DNA of 45,574 nucleotides from an uncultured Novosphingobium sp. (GTDB lineage: Bacteria; Pseudomonadota; Alphaproteobacteria; Sphingomonadales; Sphingomonadaceae). Position numbers and translations under genes: made by a program. The notes under the pieces were generated by a model. It had not been told where the DNA came from. It saw only the letters and a list, made by a program, of their open reading frames with translations, and ran no database searches. Every line of letters starts with the position of its first letter. The first letter of the stretch is position 1. Positions 34,644 to 42,728 of this stretch are shown here, in pieces. The stretch spans positions 1-45,574 of the forward strand of contig CALMJG010000028.1 in the NCBI GenBank assembly GCA_937864195.1. Reading direction: 5' to 3'.

Positions 34644-35425
34644 TTCAGCACCTCCAGCGCGATGGCGCGCAGTTCTGCGGATTGCGGCTCGGCCGCGACC
34701 GCGCCGATCACGATCAGCGCCGGGCTCTTCACCCGGTGCGTCTCGACCAGCGCGGCAAGCCCCGCCACCGGCGCGCGCAGCACGCGCATTTCGGGGCGGG
34801 TGGCATTCTCGATCACCGCCACGGGCATCTCGGGCGAGAGACCATCGGCGATCAGCTTGTCGGCAATCGCCTCTGCCGTGGCGAGGCCCATGTAGATCAC
34901 CAGGGTGCGGCCCTTGCCCGCCAGGCCCGTCCAGTCCTGCTCGGACAGGCCCTTGCACTGGCCGGTGACGAAGGTCACCGCCGAGGCGCTGGCACGGTGG
35001 GTGAGGGGAAGCTGCGCCGCCGCCGCCGCGCCCATTGCCGCGCTTATGCCCGGAACGACCTCTACCGGCACGCCAGCCGCGCGGCAGGCTTCGGCTTCTT
35101 CGCCGCCCCGCCCGAAAATGAAGGGGTCGCCGCCCTTGAGGCGCACCACGTCCTGCCCGTTCAGCGCCTCGCGCACCAGCAGGGCGTTGATCTCGTCCTG
35201 CGGCATGGTGTGGCGCGAGCGGCGCTTGGCCACGGAGATCAGCTTGGCTGCCGGATGGGCCATGGCCAGGATCGCCGGATCGACAAGCCCGTCATGGACG
35301 ATGATCCGCGCCTGCATGACCAGCCGCGCGGCGCGCAGCGTCAACAGGTCGGGATCGCCGGGACCGGCGCCGACCAGCCAGACCTTGCCCAGCGGGCGTC
35401 CGGAAAGAGAGGCGGATTTGCTCAT
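34640..35425 (-). CDS. cobA: Uroporphyrinogen-III C-methyltransferase
   Basis: The enzyme methylates uroporphyrinogen III twice with S-adenosylmethionine, giving precorrin-2, the precursor of sirohaem. The 261-residue protein shows VWLVGAGPGDPDLLTLRA, VVRLKGGDPFIFGRGGEEA and VVPGISAAMGAAA, the classic SUMT motifs. It is the single-domain form without the CysG dehydrogenase/chelatase part. Standing at the head of the cysI operon it plausibly provides sirohaem for CysI. The ATG lies 68 bp after metC; a short AGTCA-GTT-TGACT repeat is in this gap at 35460-35472. Confidence 0.93.
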   Translation of the reverse strand: MSKSASLSGRPLGKVWLVGAGPGDPDLLTLRAARLVMQARIIVHDGLVDPAILAMAHPAAKLISVAKRRSRHTMPQDEINALLVREALNGQDVVRLKGGDPFIFGRGGEEAEACRAAGVPVEVVPGISAAMGAAAAAQLPLTHRASASAVTFVTGQCKGLSEQDWTGLAGKGRTLVIYMGLATAEAIADKLIADGLSPEMPVAVIENATRPEMRVLRAPVAGLAALVETHRVKSPALIVIGAVAAEPQSAELRAIALEVLK

Positions 35426-35493
35426 TCTGCCGCCATGGCCAAGGCGCGGGCGGAGAGCCAGTCAGTTTGACTTGGGGAGGGGTAAGGTCAGCT

Positions 35494-36723
35494 TTACGCG
35501 GCGCGCCAGGCGGCGAAACCGCGCTCCAGATCGGCGCGCAGGTCGTCCGTGGCTTCCAGCCCGATCGACAGGCGCACGCCGAAGCGGTCCTGCGGGTCCA
35601 TGTCCGGCAGGGGCCATTCGGTGGCGCTGCGCAGGTCGGCGGGATCGATCGGCGTGATCAGGCTTTCATAGCCGCCCCACGAATAGCCGATTCCGAACAG
35701 GCCCAGTGCATCGATGAAGGCATCGCGCGCCTTGCCGTCCTTGCCGCGGAAAACGAACGAGAACAGCCCGCAACCGCCGGTGAAATCACGCTCCCACAGG
35801 TCATGGCCGGGCGATCCGGGGAGCATCGGGCAGAGCACCCGCGCGACTTCACCCAACGAATCCAGCCACATGGAAAGCTCAAGTGCGCTTGAGGTCTCCT
35901 GGGCGAGGCGAATCCCCATGGTGCGCAGGCCGCGCAGCGCCAGCGAGGCGTCGTCGGGCGAGACTACCTGCCCCAGCGCCTGCGCGGTGCGGCGCAGCTT
36001 TGCATAATACCGCTCTCCCGCCGCAGCGCTGCCCAGCATCAGGTCGCTGTGGCCGCCGACGTGCTTGGTCAGGCTCATCACCACGATGTCCGCGCCGCGT
36101 TCCAGCGCCGGGAAACCGAGCGGTCCGGCCCAGGTGTTGTCGAGCACTACGGCAAGGCCGCGCGCGTGGGCGATGGCGGAGAGGGCGGGGACGTCCTGCA
36201 CTTCCAGCGTCAGGCTGCCGGGGCTTTCCAGCAGCACCGCGCGGGTGCGCTCGCAGATTGCCGCCTCGAAAGCGGCAGGGTCCATCGGATCGAACCAGCG
36301 TGTCTCGATCCCGAAGTCCCGCAGCAGTCCGCGCCCCATGGTGCGCGTCGGCTCGTAGGCGTTGTCGGTCATCAGCAAAACGTCGCCGGGGCGCAATATC
36401 GCAAGCAGCGCGCCCGCCAGCGCGGCAACGCCCGAAGGGTAAAGGACCGTGCCCGCCGCACCCGGCTCAAGCGCGGTCAGCGCGTCAGCCAGCGCCCACT
36501 GGGTCGGAGCGCCGCGCCGGCCATAATAAAAGTGCCCGTCCTTGTTCGGCTTGCCCGCGTGGAGCGCTGCGCTGTCTGGATAGAGATGAGTGCTGGCCCG
36601 CCAGACGGGCGGATTGACCACCGCGCCCGGCTCAGCCGGAGTGCCGGTCCATTCCGCGCGCCGTCCGGCCGTGACCAGCCGCGTGGCGGGGCCGAGTTTC
36701 GATTCTTCGGCCCCGCCCGCCAT
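35494..36723 (-). CDS. metC: Cystathionine beta-lyase (PLP, Cys/Met metabolism family)
   Basis: The 409-residue protein is a gamma-subfamily PLP enzyme, with YYGRRGAPTQWALADALTAL, DNTWAGPLGFPALERGAD and SLTKHVGGHSDL, where K220 is the PLP lysine. It most resembles cystathionine beta-lyases, which split cystathionine to homocysteine, pyruvate and ammonia. A cystathionine gamma-synthase or -lyase activity cannot be ruled out. It begins 3 bp after the sseA stop, so they are co-transcribed. Confidence 0.85.
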   Translation of the reverse strand: MAGGAEESKLGPATRLVTAGRRAEWTGTPAEPGAVVNPPVWRASTHLYPDSAALHAGKPNKDGHFYYGRRGAPTQWALADALTALEPGAAGTVLYPSGVAALAGALLAILRPGDVLLMTDNAYEPTRTMGRGLLRDFGIETRWFDPMDPAAFEAAICERTRAVLLESPGSLTLEVQDVPALSAIAHARGLAVVLDNTWAGPLGFPALERGADIVVMSLTKHVGGHSDLMLGSAAAGERYYAKLRRTAQALGQVVSPDDASLALRGLRTMGIRLAQETSSALELSMWLDSLGEVARVLCPMLPGSPGHDLWERDFTGGCGLFSFVFRGKDGKARDAFIDALGLFGIGYSWGGYESLITPIDPADLRSATEWPLPDMDPQDRFGVRLSIGLEATDDLRADLERGFAAWRAA

Positions 36724-36726
36724 GGT

Positions 36727-37572
36727 TCAGGCTGCCGGCTTGACCGCCTTGGGCGTGTCGGGATCGGCGCCCCATTCGGTCCAGCTGCCGTCGTACAGCG
36801 CCATGTCTTCCTTGCCGAGCAGGTGCATGCCGAACAGCAGCACGCAGGCGGTGACGCCGCTGCCGCAGGAGGTGATGACCGGCTTCGCCAGGTCGACGCC
36901 AGCGCCTTCGAACGCGGCCTTCAGGCCGGCCTTGTCCTTGAAGGTGCCATCGGCGTTGTAGAGTTCGGTATAGGGCACGTTGAACGAGCCGGGGATGTGG
37001 CCGCTGGCAATGTTCGGACGCGGATCTTCCTCCGCGCCGGACCAGCGCGCCGCGCCGCGCGCGTCGACGACCTGTTCGTCCTTCGAATGAAGGTTGGCGA
37101 GGACGTGGGCCTTGCTCCGCACGTTCTTGTCATCCTGCCAGACGGTGAAGTGGCGGTGACGCAGCGTTTCCTTGCCTTGGCTCAGCGGGCGGCCTTCAGC
37201 CTTCCACTTGGCGAGACCGCCATCGAGGATCGCCACATCGTGCGCGCCGAACATCTTGAGCATGAACCAGGCGCGCGCGGAGGTCTTCACCGCGCTGTCA
37301 TCGTAAAGGACGATGCGGCTGCCATCGCCGAGGCCGAGAGACTGCATCCGGCTGGCGAACTTCTCCGCCGGGGGCAGGGTGTTTTCGATCGGGGCGTTGC
37401 TGTCCACGAGGTCGGCCAGGTCCATGAACACGGCGCCGGGAATGTGACCGGCTTCGTATTCGGCGGCGGCATCGCGGCCGGTGCCAGGCAGGTGGCGGGT
37501 GCAATCGACGATCCTGAGGTCGCTCGCGCCCATTTCATTGGCAAGCCATTCTGTCGAAACGAGACTATCCAT
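36727..37572 (-). CDS. sseA: 3-mercaptopyruvate sulfurtransferase
   Basis: The 281-residue protein has two rhodanese domains (first EYEAGHIPGAVFMDL; second NIASGHIPGSFNVPY). The active-site loop in the second is CGSGVTAC with the catalytic C236, and CGSGVT is typical of mercaptopyruvate sulfurtransferases rather than thiosulfate-specific rhodaneses. It moves sulfur from 3-mercaptopyruvate to thiophilic acceptors. The ATG at 37572 has AGGAGG 11 bp upstream (plus-strand CCTCCT at 37584-37589). It probably heads the sseA-metC transcript. Confidence 0.92.
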   Translation of the reverse strand: MDSLVSTEWLANEMGASDLRIVDCTRHLPGTGRDAAAEYEAGHIPGAVFMDLADLVDSNAPIENTLPPAEKFASRMQSLGLGDGSRIVLYDDSAVKTSARAWFMLKMFGAHDVAILDGGLAKWKAEGRPLSQGKETLRHRHFTVWQDDKNVRSKAHVLANLHSKDEQVVDARGAARWSGAEEDPRPNIASGHIPGSFNVPYTELYNADGTFKDKAGLKAAFEGAGVDLAKPVITSCGSGVTACVLLFGMHLLGKEDMALYDGSWTEWGADPDTPKAVKPAA

Positions 37573-37700
37573 TGTAGTTGCGTCCTCCTCGCGCGGGGTG
37601 GGCCGGAATGGGCCCGGGCAGCGTCCCTCTCGCTGCACTTGCGAAAAAGACTAGCCTTGGAGGAAGGCGGCGTCGAGGGGGGAATCGCCGCGAAAGGCGA

Positions 37701-38933
37701 TCAGGCTACGGCGCGCTGGCCGATCCTGGAATAGACGCGCGGGCCAAGGTCGAGCCGGAACGGACGCAGTGCCGCGGCCGGATTTTCGGGCACTTCGCCT
37801 ACCACGAAGGTCTGTACCCGCACCTGCGATCCGCCGCCGGGTATGCCCGCCTCTACCCGGAACCGGGCGAGGGGCACGAAATAGGCGGCGTCGCCCGCGC
37901 GAATCGGGGTCACCGCGCTCAGCGGGAGGCGGAAATCGCCGGTGAATTCGGCGCTCTCTCCGGGCGCGAGTTCGACTGCAGCGTGGCGCAGTTCCAGCTT
38001 CTGGCCATCGCTGGCGATCTGCTGTTCGGGCGGGAGCGAGGCGTGGGCGGCGATCATGTCGCCCTCGACCGCGAGCGCGGAAAGCGGAACCGCACCGTGG
38101 TTGGTCAGGCGCAGGGTGTAGCTCAGCGTGGTGGCCATCAACGAGGCGCTCATCCGGCGCGCTTCAAGCGTGATAACCAGGCCCTGCGCCTCGGGAGCAG
38201 GAGGGGGTGCGGGCTGCGCAGCCGGTTCGGGGGGCAGCGGTGCGCGGACCGGCGCAGCGGCGGCGGGCGCAGGCTGCGGCTCGGGGACCGGAGGCGGGGC
38301 GGCTGGCTCGCGCCGGGGCACGACCGGCGGCTCGAAGGCCAGCGCCAGCGGCTGCGTCTTGCGGCGGTGGAGCAACCATCCGCCAGCCCCGCCAGCCAGC
38401 AGCGCGGCGATCACGGCGATCCAGGGCCACATCGGCGCTTCCTGCGAGGCCGGTTCGGCCGGTACGGTCACCGGCACCGGTGCTGGTGCGGCGCTGGGCA
38501 AAGCGCTCGGCAGCGCGGCGGGGGCAGTTGTCGGCGCCGTGCTGGGCGCGGGGCTCGGCAGGCTGGCCGGCGGTGTGGGCTGCGGCTGCACTTCGCGCCC
38601 GGTCGGCGATGGGCGCGGCGCAGCTTCGCGGCGCGGTGTCGCGGCAGGGGCCGGTGTTGGCCGCACGGCCACCGGGGCGCTCGACGCGGCACTCGATTCC
38701 GTGGCTGCAGGCCGCTCGTCCGGCTGCGCGGGAGGAACCCGAACGGCGGGGGCGTCGCTATCAACCGGGCCGGGAGCGCTGCCCGTCGGCTGCGTCGTCA
38801 CGGTGCCGGGGAGGCGGTATTCGTTGACGGTCTGCGCGGCCAGCGGCGTTGCGGCCAACAGCAGTGCGACAAGCGCTGCCGCTTGCGTCCCGGCGCGGAT
38901 CAAACCCCCAACGGATGTCATTGTCTTGTCCAT
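37701..38933 (-). CDS. Proline-rich membrane protein with C-terminal beta domain
   Basis: The 410-residue product starts with a signal peptide (AAALVALLLAATPLAAQ), followed by about 130 residues of Pro/Ala/Thr-rich sequence, one membrane helix (PMWPWIAVIAALLAGGAGGW) and LLHRRKT, a second Pro/Ala-rich spacer, then a beta-rich domain with SYTLRLTNHGAVPLSALAVE and ELAPGESAEFTGDFRLPL, which looks Ig-like. The last domain would be cytoplasmic if the signal peptide is cleaved and only one helix spans. I do not know its function. Antisense open frames here are due to GC-rich proline and alanine codons. It stands alone, divergent from queF. Confidence 0.7.
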   Translation of the reverse strand: MDKTMTSVGGLIRAGTQAAALVALLLAATPLAAQTVNEYRLPGTVTTQPTGSAPGPVDSDAPAVRVPPAQPDERPAATESSAASSAPVAVRPTPAPAATPRREAAPRPSPTGREVQPQPTPPASLPSPAPSTAPTTAPAALPSALPSAAPAPVPVTVPAEPASQEAPMWPWIAVIAALLAGGAGGWLLHRRKTQPLALAFEPPVVPRREPAAPPPVPEPQPAPAAAAPVRAPLPPEPAAQPAPPPAPEAQGLVITLEARRMSASLMATTLSYTLRLTNHGAVPLSALAVEGDMIAAHASLPPEQQIASDGQKLELRHAAVELAPGESAEFTGDFRLPLSAVTPIRAGDAAYFVPLARFRVEAGIPGGGSQVRVQTFVVGEVPENPAAALRPFRLDLGPRVYSRIGQRAVA

Positions 38934-38972
38934 GCCTTGCGTGCGGCCTTGCGTGACGGGCGCCTAGCGCCC
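38934..38972. repeat. 12-bp direct repeat and hairpin in divergent spacer
   Basis: GCCTTGCGTG occurs at 38934-38943 and 38946-38955, directly next to GGGCGC-CTA-GCGCCC (38958-38972), a perfect 6-bp hairpin. The site lies in the leader of the minus-strand membrane-protein gene and upstream of queF. Its role is unknown. Confidence 0.5.
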
Positions 38973-39052
38973 GCAGCAGTGAATGGGAAGTGAATGCGCG
39001 CGGCGCAACCGCCGACTTGTGCGCGCGGCGCGATCGGGGCATGGCGCGTGAC

Positions 39053-39511
39053 ATGGCTGACACACCCCGCCCGCTCCATCTGGGCCAGACTAGCGCGCTT
39101 CCGGCATCGCCCGAGGCGGCAGTGCTGGACTATGTCCCCAATCCGCGTCCCGGCGCGCTGTTCCTGGCCCGCTTTGCCGCGCCGGAATTCACCTCGCTGT
39201 GCCCGGTCACGGGCCAGCCGGACTTCGCGCACCTGGTGATCGACTATGCTCCCGGCGAGACGATCGTCGAATCGAAGAGCCTCAAGCTGTTCCTGGGCAG
39301 CTTTCGCAACCACGCCGGTTTCCACGAGGATGTGACCGTGGGCATCGGCCAGCGCCTGTTTGCCGAAATGCAGCCGCGCTGGCTGCGGATCGGCGGCTAC
39401 TGGTATCCGCGCGGCGGCATCCCGATCGACGTGTTCTGGCAGAGCGGCACCCCGCCCGAAGGCCTGTGGGTGCCGGACCAGGGCGTGCCGGGTTACCGGG
39501 GGCGCGGCTGA
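39053..39511 (+). CDS. queF: NADPH-dependent 7-cyano-7-deazaguanine (preQ0) reductase
   Basis: QueF reduces the nitrile of preQ0 to the amine preQ1 in queuosine synthesis. The 152-residue protein is the short unimodular type. It has [20 protein letters not shown] with nucleophile C50 and D57, then [15 protein letters not shown], the QueF motif. The start at ATG 39053 matches the usual family N-terminus ([20 protein letters not shown]); ATG 39041 and codons up to 38990 are alternatives. No other queuosine gene is in the window, and no preQ1 riboswitch was recognised upstream. Confidence 0.93.
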   Translation: MADTPRPLHLGQTSALPASPEAAVLDYVPNPRPGALFLARFAAPEFTSLCPVTGQPDFAHLVIDYAPGETIVESKSLKLFLGSFRNHAGFHEDVTVGIGQRLFAEMQPRWLRIGGYWYPRGGIPIDVFWQSGTPPEGLWVPDQGVPGYRGRG

Positions 39512-39519
39512 TCCGCGCC

Positions 39520-39539
39520 CCGGCCAGCCCTAGGGCCGG
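39520..39539. terminator. Hairpin between convergent queF and ugd
   Basis: CCGGCC (39520-39525) pairs with GGCCGG (39534-39539) around AGCCCTAG. It overlaps the ugd stop and has no T-run, so it is only a possible shared terminator. Confidence 0.35.
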
Positions 39540-40840
39540 CCAATGCTCGCATAAGTGAACCCCTTGGCCCGCACTTCCGCTGGGTCGTAGATGTTGCGCA
39601 GGTCGACCAGCACCGGGGCCTTGGCGAGCGACTTGATCCGCGCGAAATCGAGCGCGCGGAAAGCATCCCATTCGGTGACGATGGCGACCGCGTCCGCACC
39701 TTCGATCGCGCCATAGGCATTGGCGCACATTTCAACGCCCGGCATCAGCGGCCCGGCCAGTTCCATGCCCTCGGGGTCATAGGCGGCTACCTCCACGCCT
39801 GCATCCTGGAGCGTCTGGGCGATGGCGATCGCAGGCGAATCGCGCATGTCGTCGGTGTTGGGCTTGAAGGTCAGACCAAGCAGCGCGACGCGCTTGCCGC
39901 GCGCTTCTTCCACGCCGCCCAGCGCCTCGACGACCTTGCGGCCCATCGCCCGCTTGCGGGCGTCGTTGACCTTGACCACCGCCTCGACGATCCGGGTCGG
40001 CGCTTCGTAGTCCTCGGCGGTCTTGAGCAGGGCCAGCGTATCCTTGGGGAAGCATGATCCGCCATAGCCTGGTCCGGCGTGGAGGAACTTCGGCCCGATG
40101 CGGTTGTCCATGCCGATCCCGCGCGACACGTCCTGCACATCGGCGCCGACCTTCTCGCACAGGTCCGCCATCTCGTTGATGAAGGTGATCTTCACCGCCA
40201 GGAAGGCGTTGGCGGCATACTTGATCAGCTCGCTAGAGCGGCGGCTGGTGAACAGGATCGGGGACTTGTTGAGGAACAGCGGGCGGTAGACCTCGGTCAT
40301 CACCTGCCGCGCCCATTCGTCGTCGGTGCCGATGACGATCCGGTCGGGATGCTTGAAATCGCCGATCGCCGCGCCTTCGCGCAGGAATTCGGGATTGGAG
40401 GCTACCGCGAAGCGCACGCCCGGGTTGGCCTCGGTCAGGATCCGTTCGACCTCGTCTCCGGTGCCAACCGGCACGGTCGATTTGGTGATGATGACCGCTT
40501 CCTGACGCAGGTTCGCGCCAACCTCGGCGGCAACGGCGTAAACGAACGACAAGTCGGCATGGCCGTCACCGCGCCGGCTTGGTGTGCCGACGGCAATGAA
40601 GATGGCCGATGCCCCCGCGATCCCTTCGGCCAGGTCGGTGGTGAACGACAGGCGCCCCGCCTTGACGTTCGATCCGACCAGTTCGGCCAGGCCCGGCTCG
40701 TAGATCGGCATGATCCCCGCCTTGAGGCTGTCGATCTTGGCCGGATCCTTGTCGATGCAGACTACGTCGTGCCCGAAGTCGGCGAAGCAGGCCCCCGATA
40801 CCAGCCCGACATAGCCCGAGCCGACCATTGCGATCTTCAT
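39530..40840 (-). CDS. ugd: UDP-glucose 6-dehydrogenase
   Basis: Ugd oxidises UDP-glucose to UDP-glucuronate with two NAD+, feeding capsule, exopolysaccharide or glycolipid synthesis. The 436-residue protein has MKIAMVGSGYVGLVSGACFA (NAD site), KSTVPVGTGDEVE, NPEFLREGAAIGDF and GYGGSCFPKDT, with catalytic C263. In sphingomonads UDP-glucuronate supplies glycosphingolipid head groups, a link I infer only if the host is one. ATG 40840 follows a good AAGGAG (plus-strand CTCCTT at 40846-40851); the open frame beyond it, to 41221, lies inside the phosphatase gene and is not coding. Confidence 0.95.
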   Translation of the reverse strand: MKIAMVGSGYVGLVSGACFADFGHDVVCIDKDPAKIDSLKAGIMPIYEPGLAELVGSNVKAGRLSFTTDLAEGIAGASAIFIAVGTPSRRGDGHADLSFVYAVAAEVGANLRQEAVIITKSTVPVGTGDEVERILTEANPGVRFAVASNPEFLREGAAIGDFKHPDRIVIGTDDEWARQVMTEVYRPLFLNKSPILFTSRRSSELIKYAANAFLAVKITFINEMADLCEKVGADVQDVSRGIGMDNRIGPKFLHAGPGYGGSCFPKDTLALLKTAEDYEAPTRIVEAVVKVNDARKRAMGRKVVEALGGVEEARGKRVALLGLTFKPNTDDMRDSPAIAIAQTLQDAGVEVAAYDPEGMELAGPLMPGVEMCANAYGAIEGADAVAIVTEWDAFRALDFARIKSLAKAPVLVDLRNIYDPAEVRAKGFTYASIGRP

Positions 40841-41637
40841 CAAATGCTCCTTTGCGCGGTGCGGATCGCCCCGCCGCTGTCTTCGGCCTCGACCAGCCAG
40901 CGCGAGGTGCCTTCCAGCCCCAGCGCGGTCAGCCGTCCCGAGGACCAGGCCCCGGTATCGATGCCGATGCGGTTGTGCCGGATGTCCGGCACGTCGAAAA
41001 TGGTATGGCCATGTACCACCACCAGCCCGAATTCGGCGGGGTGGGACAGGAAAGGTTCGCGGATCCAGCGCAGATCCTGGCGGGTCTGCTCGGACAGCGG
41101 CACGCCCGGCCGAACGCCCGCGTGGACGAACAGATAGTCGCCGATCTGGATCCTGTCCTCGAAGCCGCGAATGAAGGCCAGGTCCTCTGCGGGCACTGCC
41201 CCCCGGATCATCGCCAGGCATTCGGGCAGATCGGCGGCGACATAGGCGCTGCGGTCGATCCCGTAGCTCAGCACTGTCTCCCGCCCGCCAAAGCGCAGGA
41301 AGGGGCGCAGCACCTCGATATCCTCGAGCGAATCGAGGAACATCTCCTCGTGGTTGCCCATCAGGATGCGCACATCGCGCTGTTTCTGCCAGTCCCGCGC
41401 AGCGCCGATCACGCCCGCGCTGTCAGGCCCGCGATCGATCAGGTCGCCCAGCAGGATCACCGTGGTCTGCGCCGGCTCCCGGGCGGAATCGTCTGCATCG
41501 ACTGCGTCCCGCAGCGCGGCGATCAGGTCTGCGCGGCCGTGCACGTCGCCGATCGCATAGACGCGCTGCCCCGCCGGGATTGCGGCAGCCGGAGCGCTGT
41601 CGGTCGCGCGGAAGAGCTTGCGGATGGCGGATAGCAT
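40840..41637 (-). CDS. Serine/threonine-type metallophosphatase
   Basis: The 265-residue cytoplasmic protein has all metal-binding signatures of the PPP-type calcineurin-like phosphatases: GDVHG (30-34), LLGDLIDRGPDS, LMGNHEE, and a late VVHGHTIFD. Similarity is to the bacterial PrpA/ApaH-like group, which includes protein phosphatases and dinucleoside polyphosphate hydrolases; the substrate cannot be read from sequence. Its stop shares a base with the ugd ATG, so it is co-translated with ugd and may tie polysaccharide precursor supply to signalling. Confidence 0.88.
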   Translation of the reverse strand: MLSAIRKLFRATDSAPAAAIPAGQRVYAIGDVHGRADLIAALRDAVDADDSAREPAQTTVILLGDLIDRGPDSAGVIGAARDWQKQRDVRILMGNHEEMFLDSLEDIEVLRPFLRFGGRETVLSYGIDRSAYVAADLPECLAMIRGAVPAEDLAFIRGFEDRIQIGDYLFVHAGVRPGVPLSEQTRQDLRWIREPFLSHPAEFGLVVVHGHTIFDVPDIRHNRIGIDTGAWSSGRLTALGLEGTSRWLVEAEDSGGAIRTAQRSI

Positions 41638-41661
41638 GGCGGTTTGTCTGGCTGCGGCGGG

Positions 41662-41690
41662 GCTATAAACCCGTGAGGATTAATGAACAA
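41662..41690 (-). promoter_or_regulatory. Sigma70-type promoter of the phosphatase-ugd operon
   Basis: Read on the minus strand, TTGTTC (plus 41685-41690) and TATAGC (plus 41662-41667) are 17 bp apart, a good -35/-10 arrangement, about 25 bp upstream of the ATG at 41637. AGGATT (41676-41681) and AATCCT (41689-41694) form an inverted repeat that overlaps the -35, a possible operator. Confidence 0.45.
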
Positions 41691-41900
41691 TCCTAAGCGT
41701 GGGGCGCCGTGTCGGCAGCAGGCGTTGCGGCAAAGCCACACCTGGTCGGCCAAGGCGCAACAAAGTGGCGATTTCCCCTTGTGCAGCGCAGCAAATGTGT
41801 GCGACCGGGGTTTCGCACGGGACGAAGGCTTCCACCACAACGAGAAGCACCGCCCGGGCGCAGGTGGGACGAAGCGAAAACAATCACAAGGAAGATTGCA

Positions 41901-42656
41901 ATGCTCACGTCCGTCCGCGGCCTCGTTGCCGCTACTTTTCTGTTCGGCTGCGGATTGGCCGCCACTCCGGCCCTCGCTGACGAAACCGATCCGCCTTCGG
42001 AATTCACTGTCACCGGCAATGTCGCCGGCGTCACCGATTACCGGTTCCGCGGCCTGTCGCTGTCTGGCGGCGATTTCGCGGTCCAGGGCGGGATCACCGT
42101 CAACCACTCGAGCGGCTTCTATGTCGGCACCTGGGGCTCCAGCCTCGAACAGGACCCGCTCGACATCTACGGCTCGACCGAAGTCGACGTGTTCGGGGGC
42201 TGGACCGGTGAAGTGACCTCGGGTCTCACCGCCGACGTCGGCCTCCTCTACTACGTCTATCCCAGCGGCGGCTTCGGCGATGGCAACGTCTTCGAACCCT
42301 ATGCATCGCTCAGCACCAGCCTGGGCCCGGTGACCGGCAAGGTCGGCCTGGCCTATGCCTGGAAGCAGGATTCGCTGGGGGGTGACGACAACCTGTACCT
42401 CTACACCGACCTGTCGGCCGGCATCCCGAACACGCCGATCTCGGTTTCGGCCCACCTCGGCTACACCGATGGCGCCTTGTCGCCCAACCTGCTGACGCTG
42501 AAGTCGACCAAGGGCGGCTTCGACTACAGCCTGGGCGCCAGCTGGAACATCACCAAGAACCTGTCGCTGGGCGCCAGCTATGTCGGGGTCGATGGCAATT
42601 CGATCGACGGCTATTCGAACGACACGGTCGTCGGCACGCTCAAGCTGAGCTTCTGA
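41901..42656 (+). CDS. TorF family putative porin
   Basis: The 251-residue product has a signal peptide (residues 1-26, ending ATPALADE) and a beta-barrel of alternating aromatic and glycine strands, with TGNVAGVTDYRFRGLSLSGG near the start, as in the proteobacterial TorF-type outer-membrane family. It ends KLSF with the terminal Phe expected for barrel insertion. Substrates are unknown. The ATG at 41901 is preferred over open upstream codons because AAGGAAG at 41889-41895 precedes it and it begins the signal peptide. Confidence 0.88.
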   Translation: MLTSVRGLVAATFLFGCGLAATPALADETDPPSEFTVTGNVAGVTDYRFRGLSLSGGDFAVQGGITVNHSSGFYVGTWGSSLEQDPLDIYGSTEVDVFGGWTGEVTSGLTADVGLLYYVYPSGGFGDGNVFEPYASLSTSLGPVTGKVGLAYAWKQDSLGGDDNLYLYTDLSAGIPNTPISVSAHLGYTDGALSPNLLTLKSTKGGFDYSLGASWNITKNLSLGASYVGVDGNSIDGYSNDTVVGTLKLSF

Positions 42657-42673
42657 TCCGTCCTCGCTTCGTC

Positions 42674-42712
42674 ACACTGCGGCCCGTCCGGCATTGCCGG
42701 GCGGGCCGTGTG
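42674..42712. terminator. Bidirectional terminator after the porin gene
   Basis: CGGCCCG-T-CCGGC (42680-42692) pairs with GCCGG-G-CGGGCCG (42696-42708) around ATT, including one T-G pair. CACA and TGTG extend the base after a small bulge. It lies between the convergent porin and SIMPL genes. Confidence 0.7.
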
Positions 42713-42728
42713 CTTTGAACCCCGTCGG

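Noticed and set aside
36049..37734. Plus-strand open frame of 561 codons opposite metC and sseA
   Set aside because: Both minus-strand genes have intact catalytic motifs and ribosome binding sites. The antisense translation shows no fold-like pattern.
37578..38993. Plus-strand frames opposite the proline-rich membrane protein
   Set aside because: The minus-strand product has a signal peptide, a membrane helix and a beta domain, while the plus-strand products are Arg/Gly low-complexity sequence.
38973..39052. preQ1 riboswitch upstream of queF
   Set aside because: No pseudoknot-type hairpin with an A-rich tail joined to the ribosome binding site was seen.
40841..41221. Upstream extension of the ugd frame by 127 codons
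   Set aside because: The NAD-binding motif starts at the ATG at 40840 with a good ribosome binding site, and the extension lies within the phosphatase gene.
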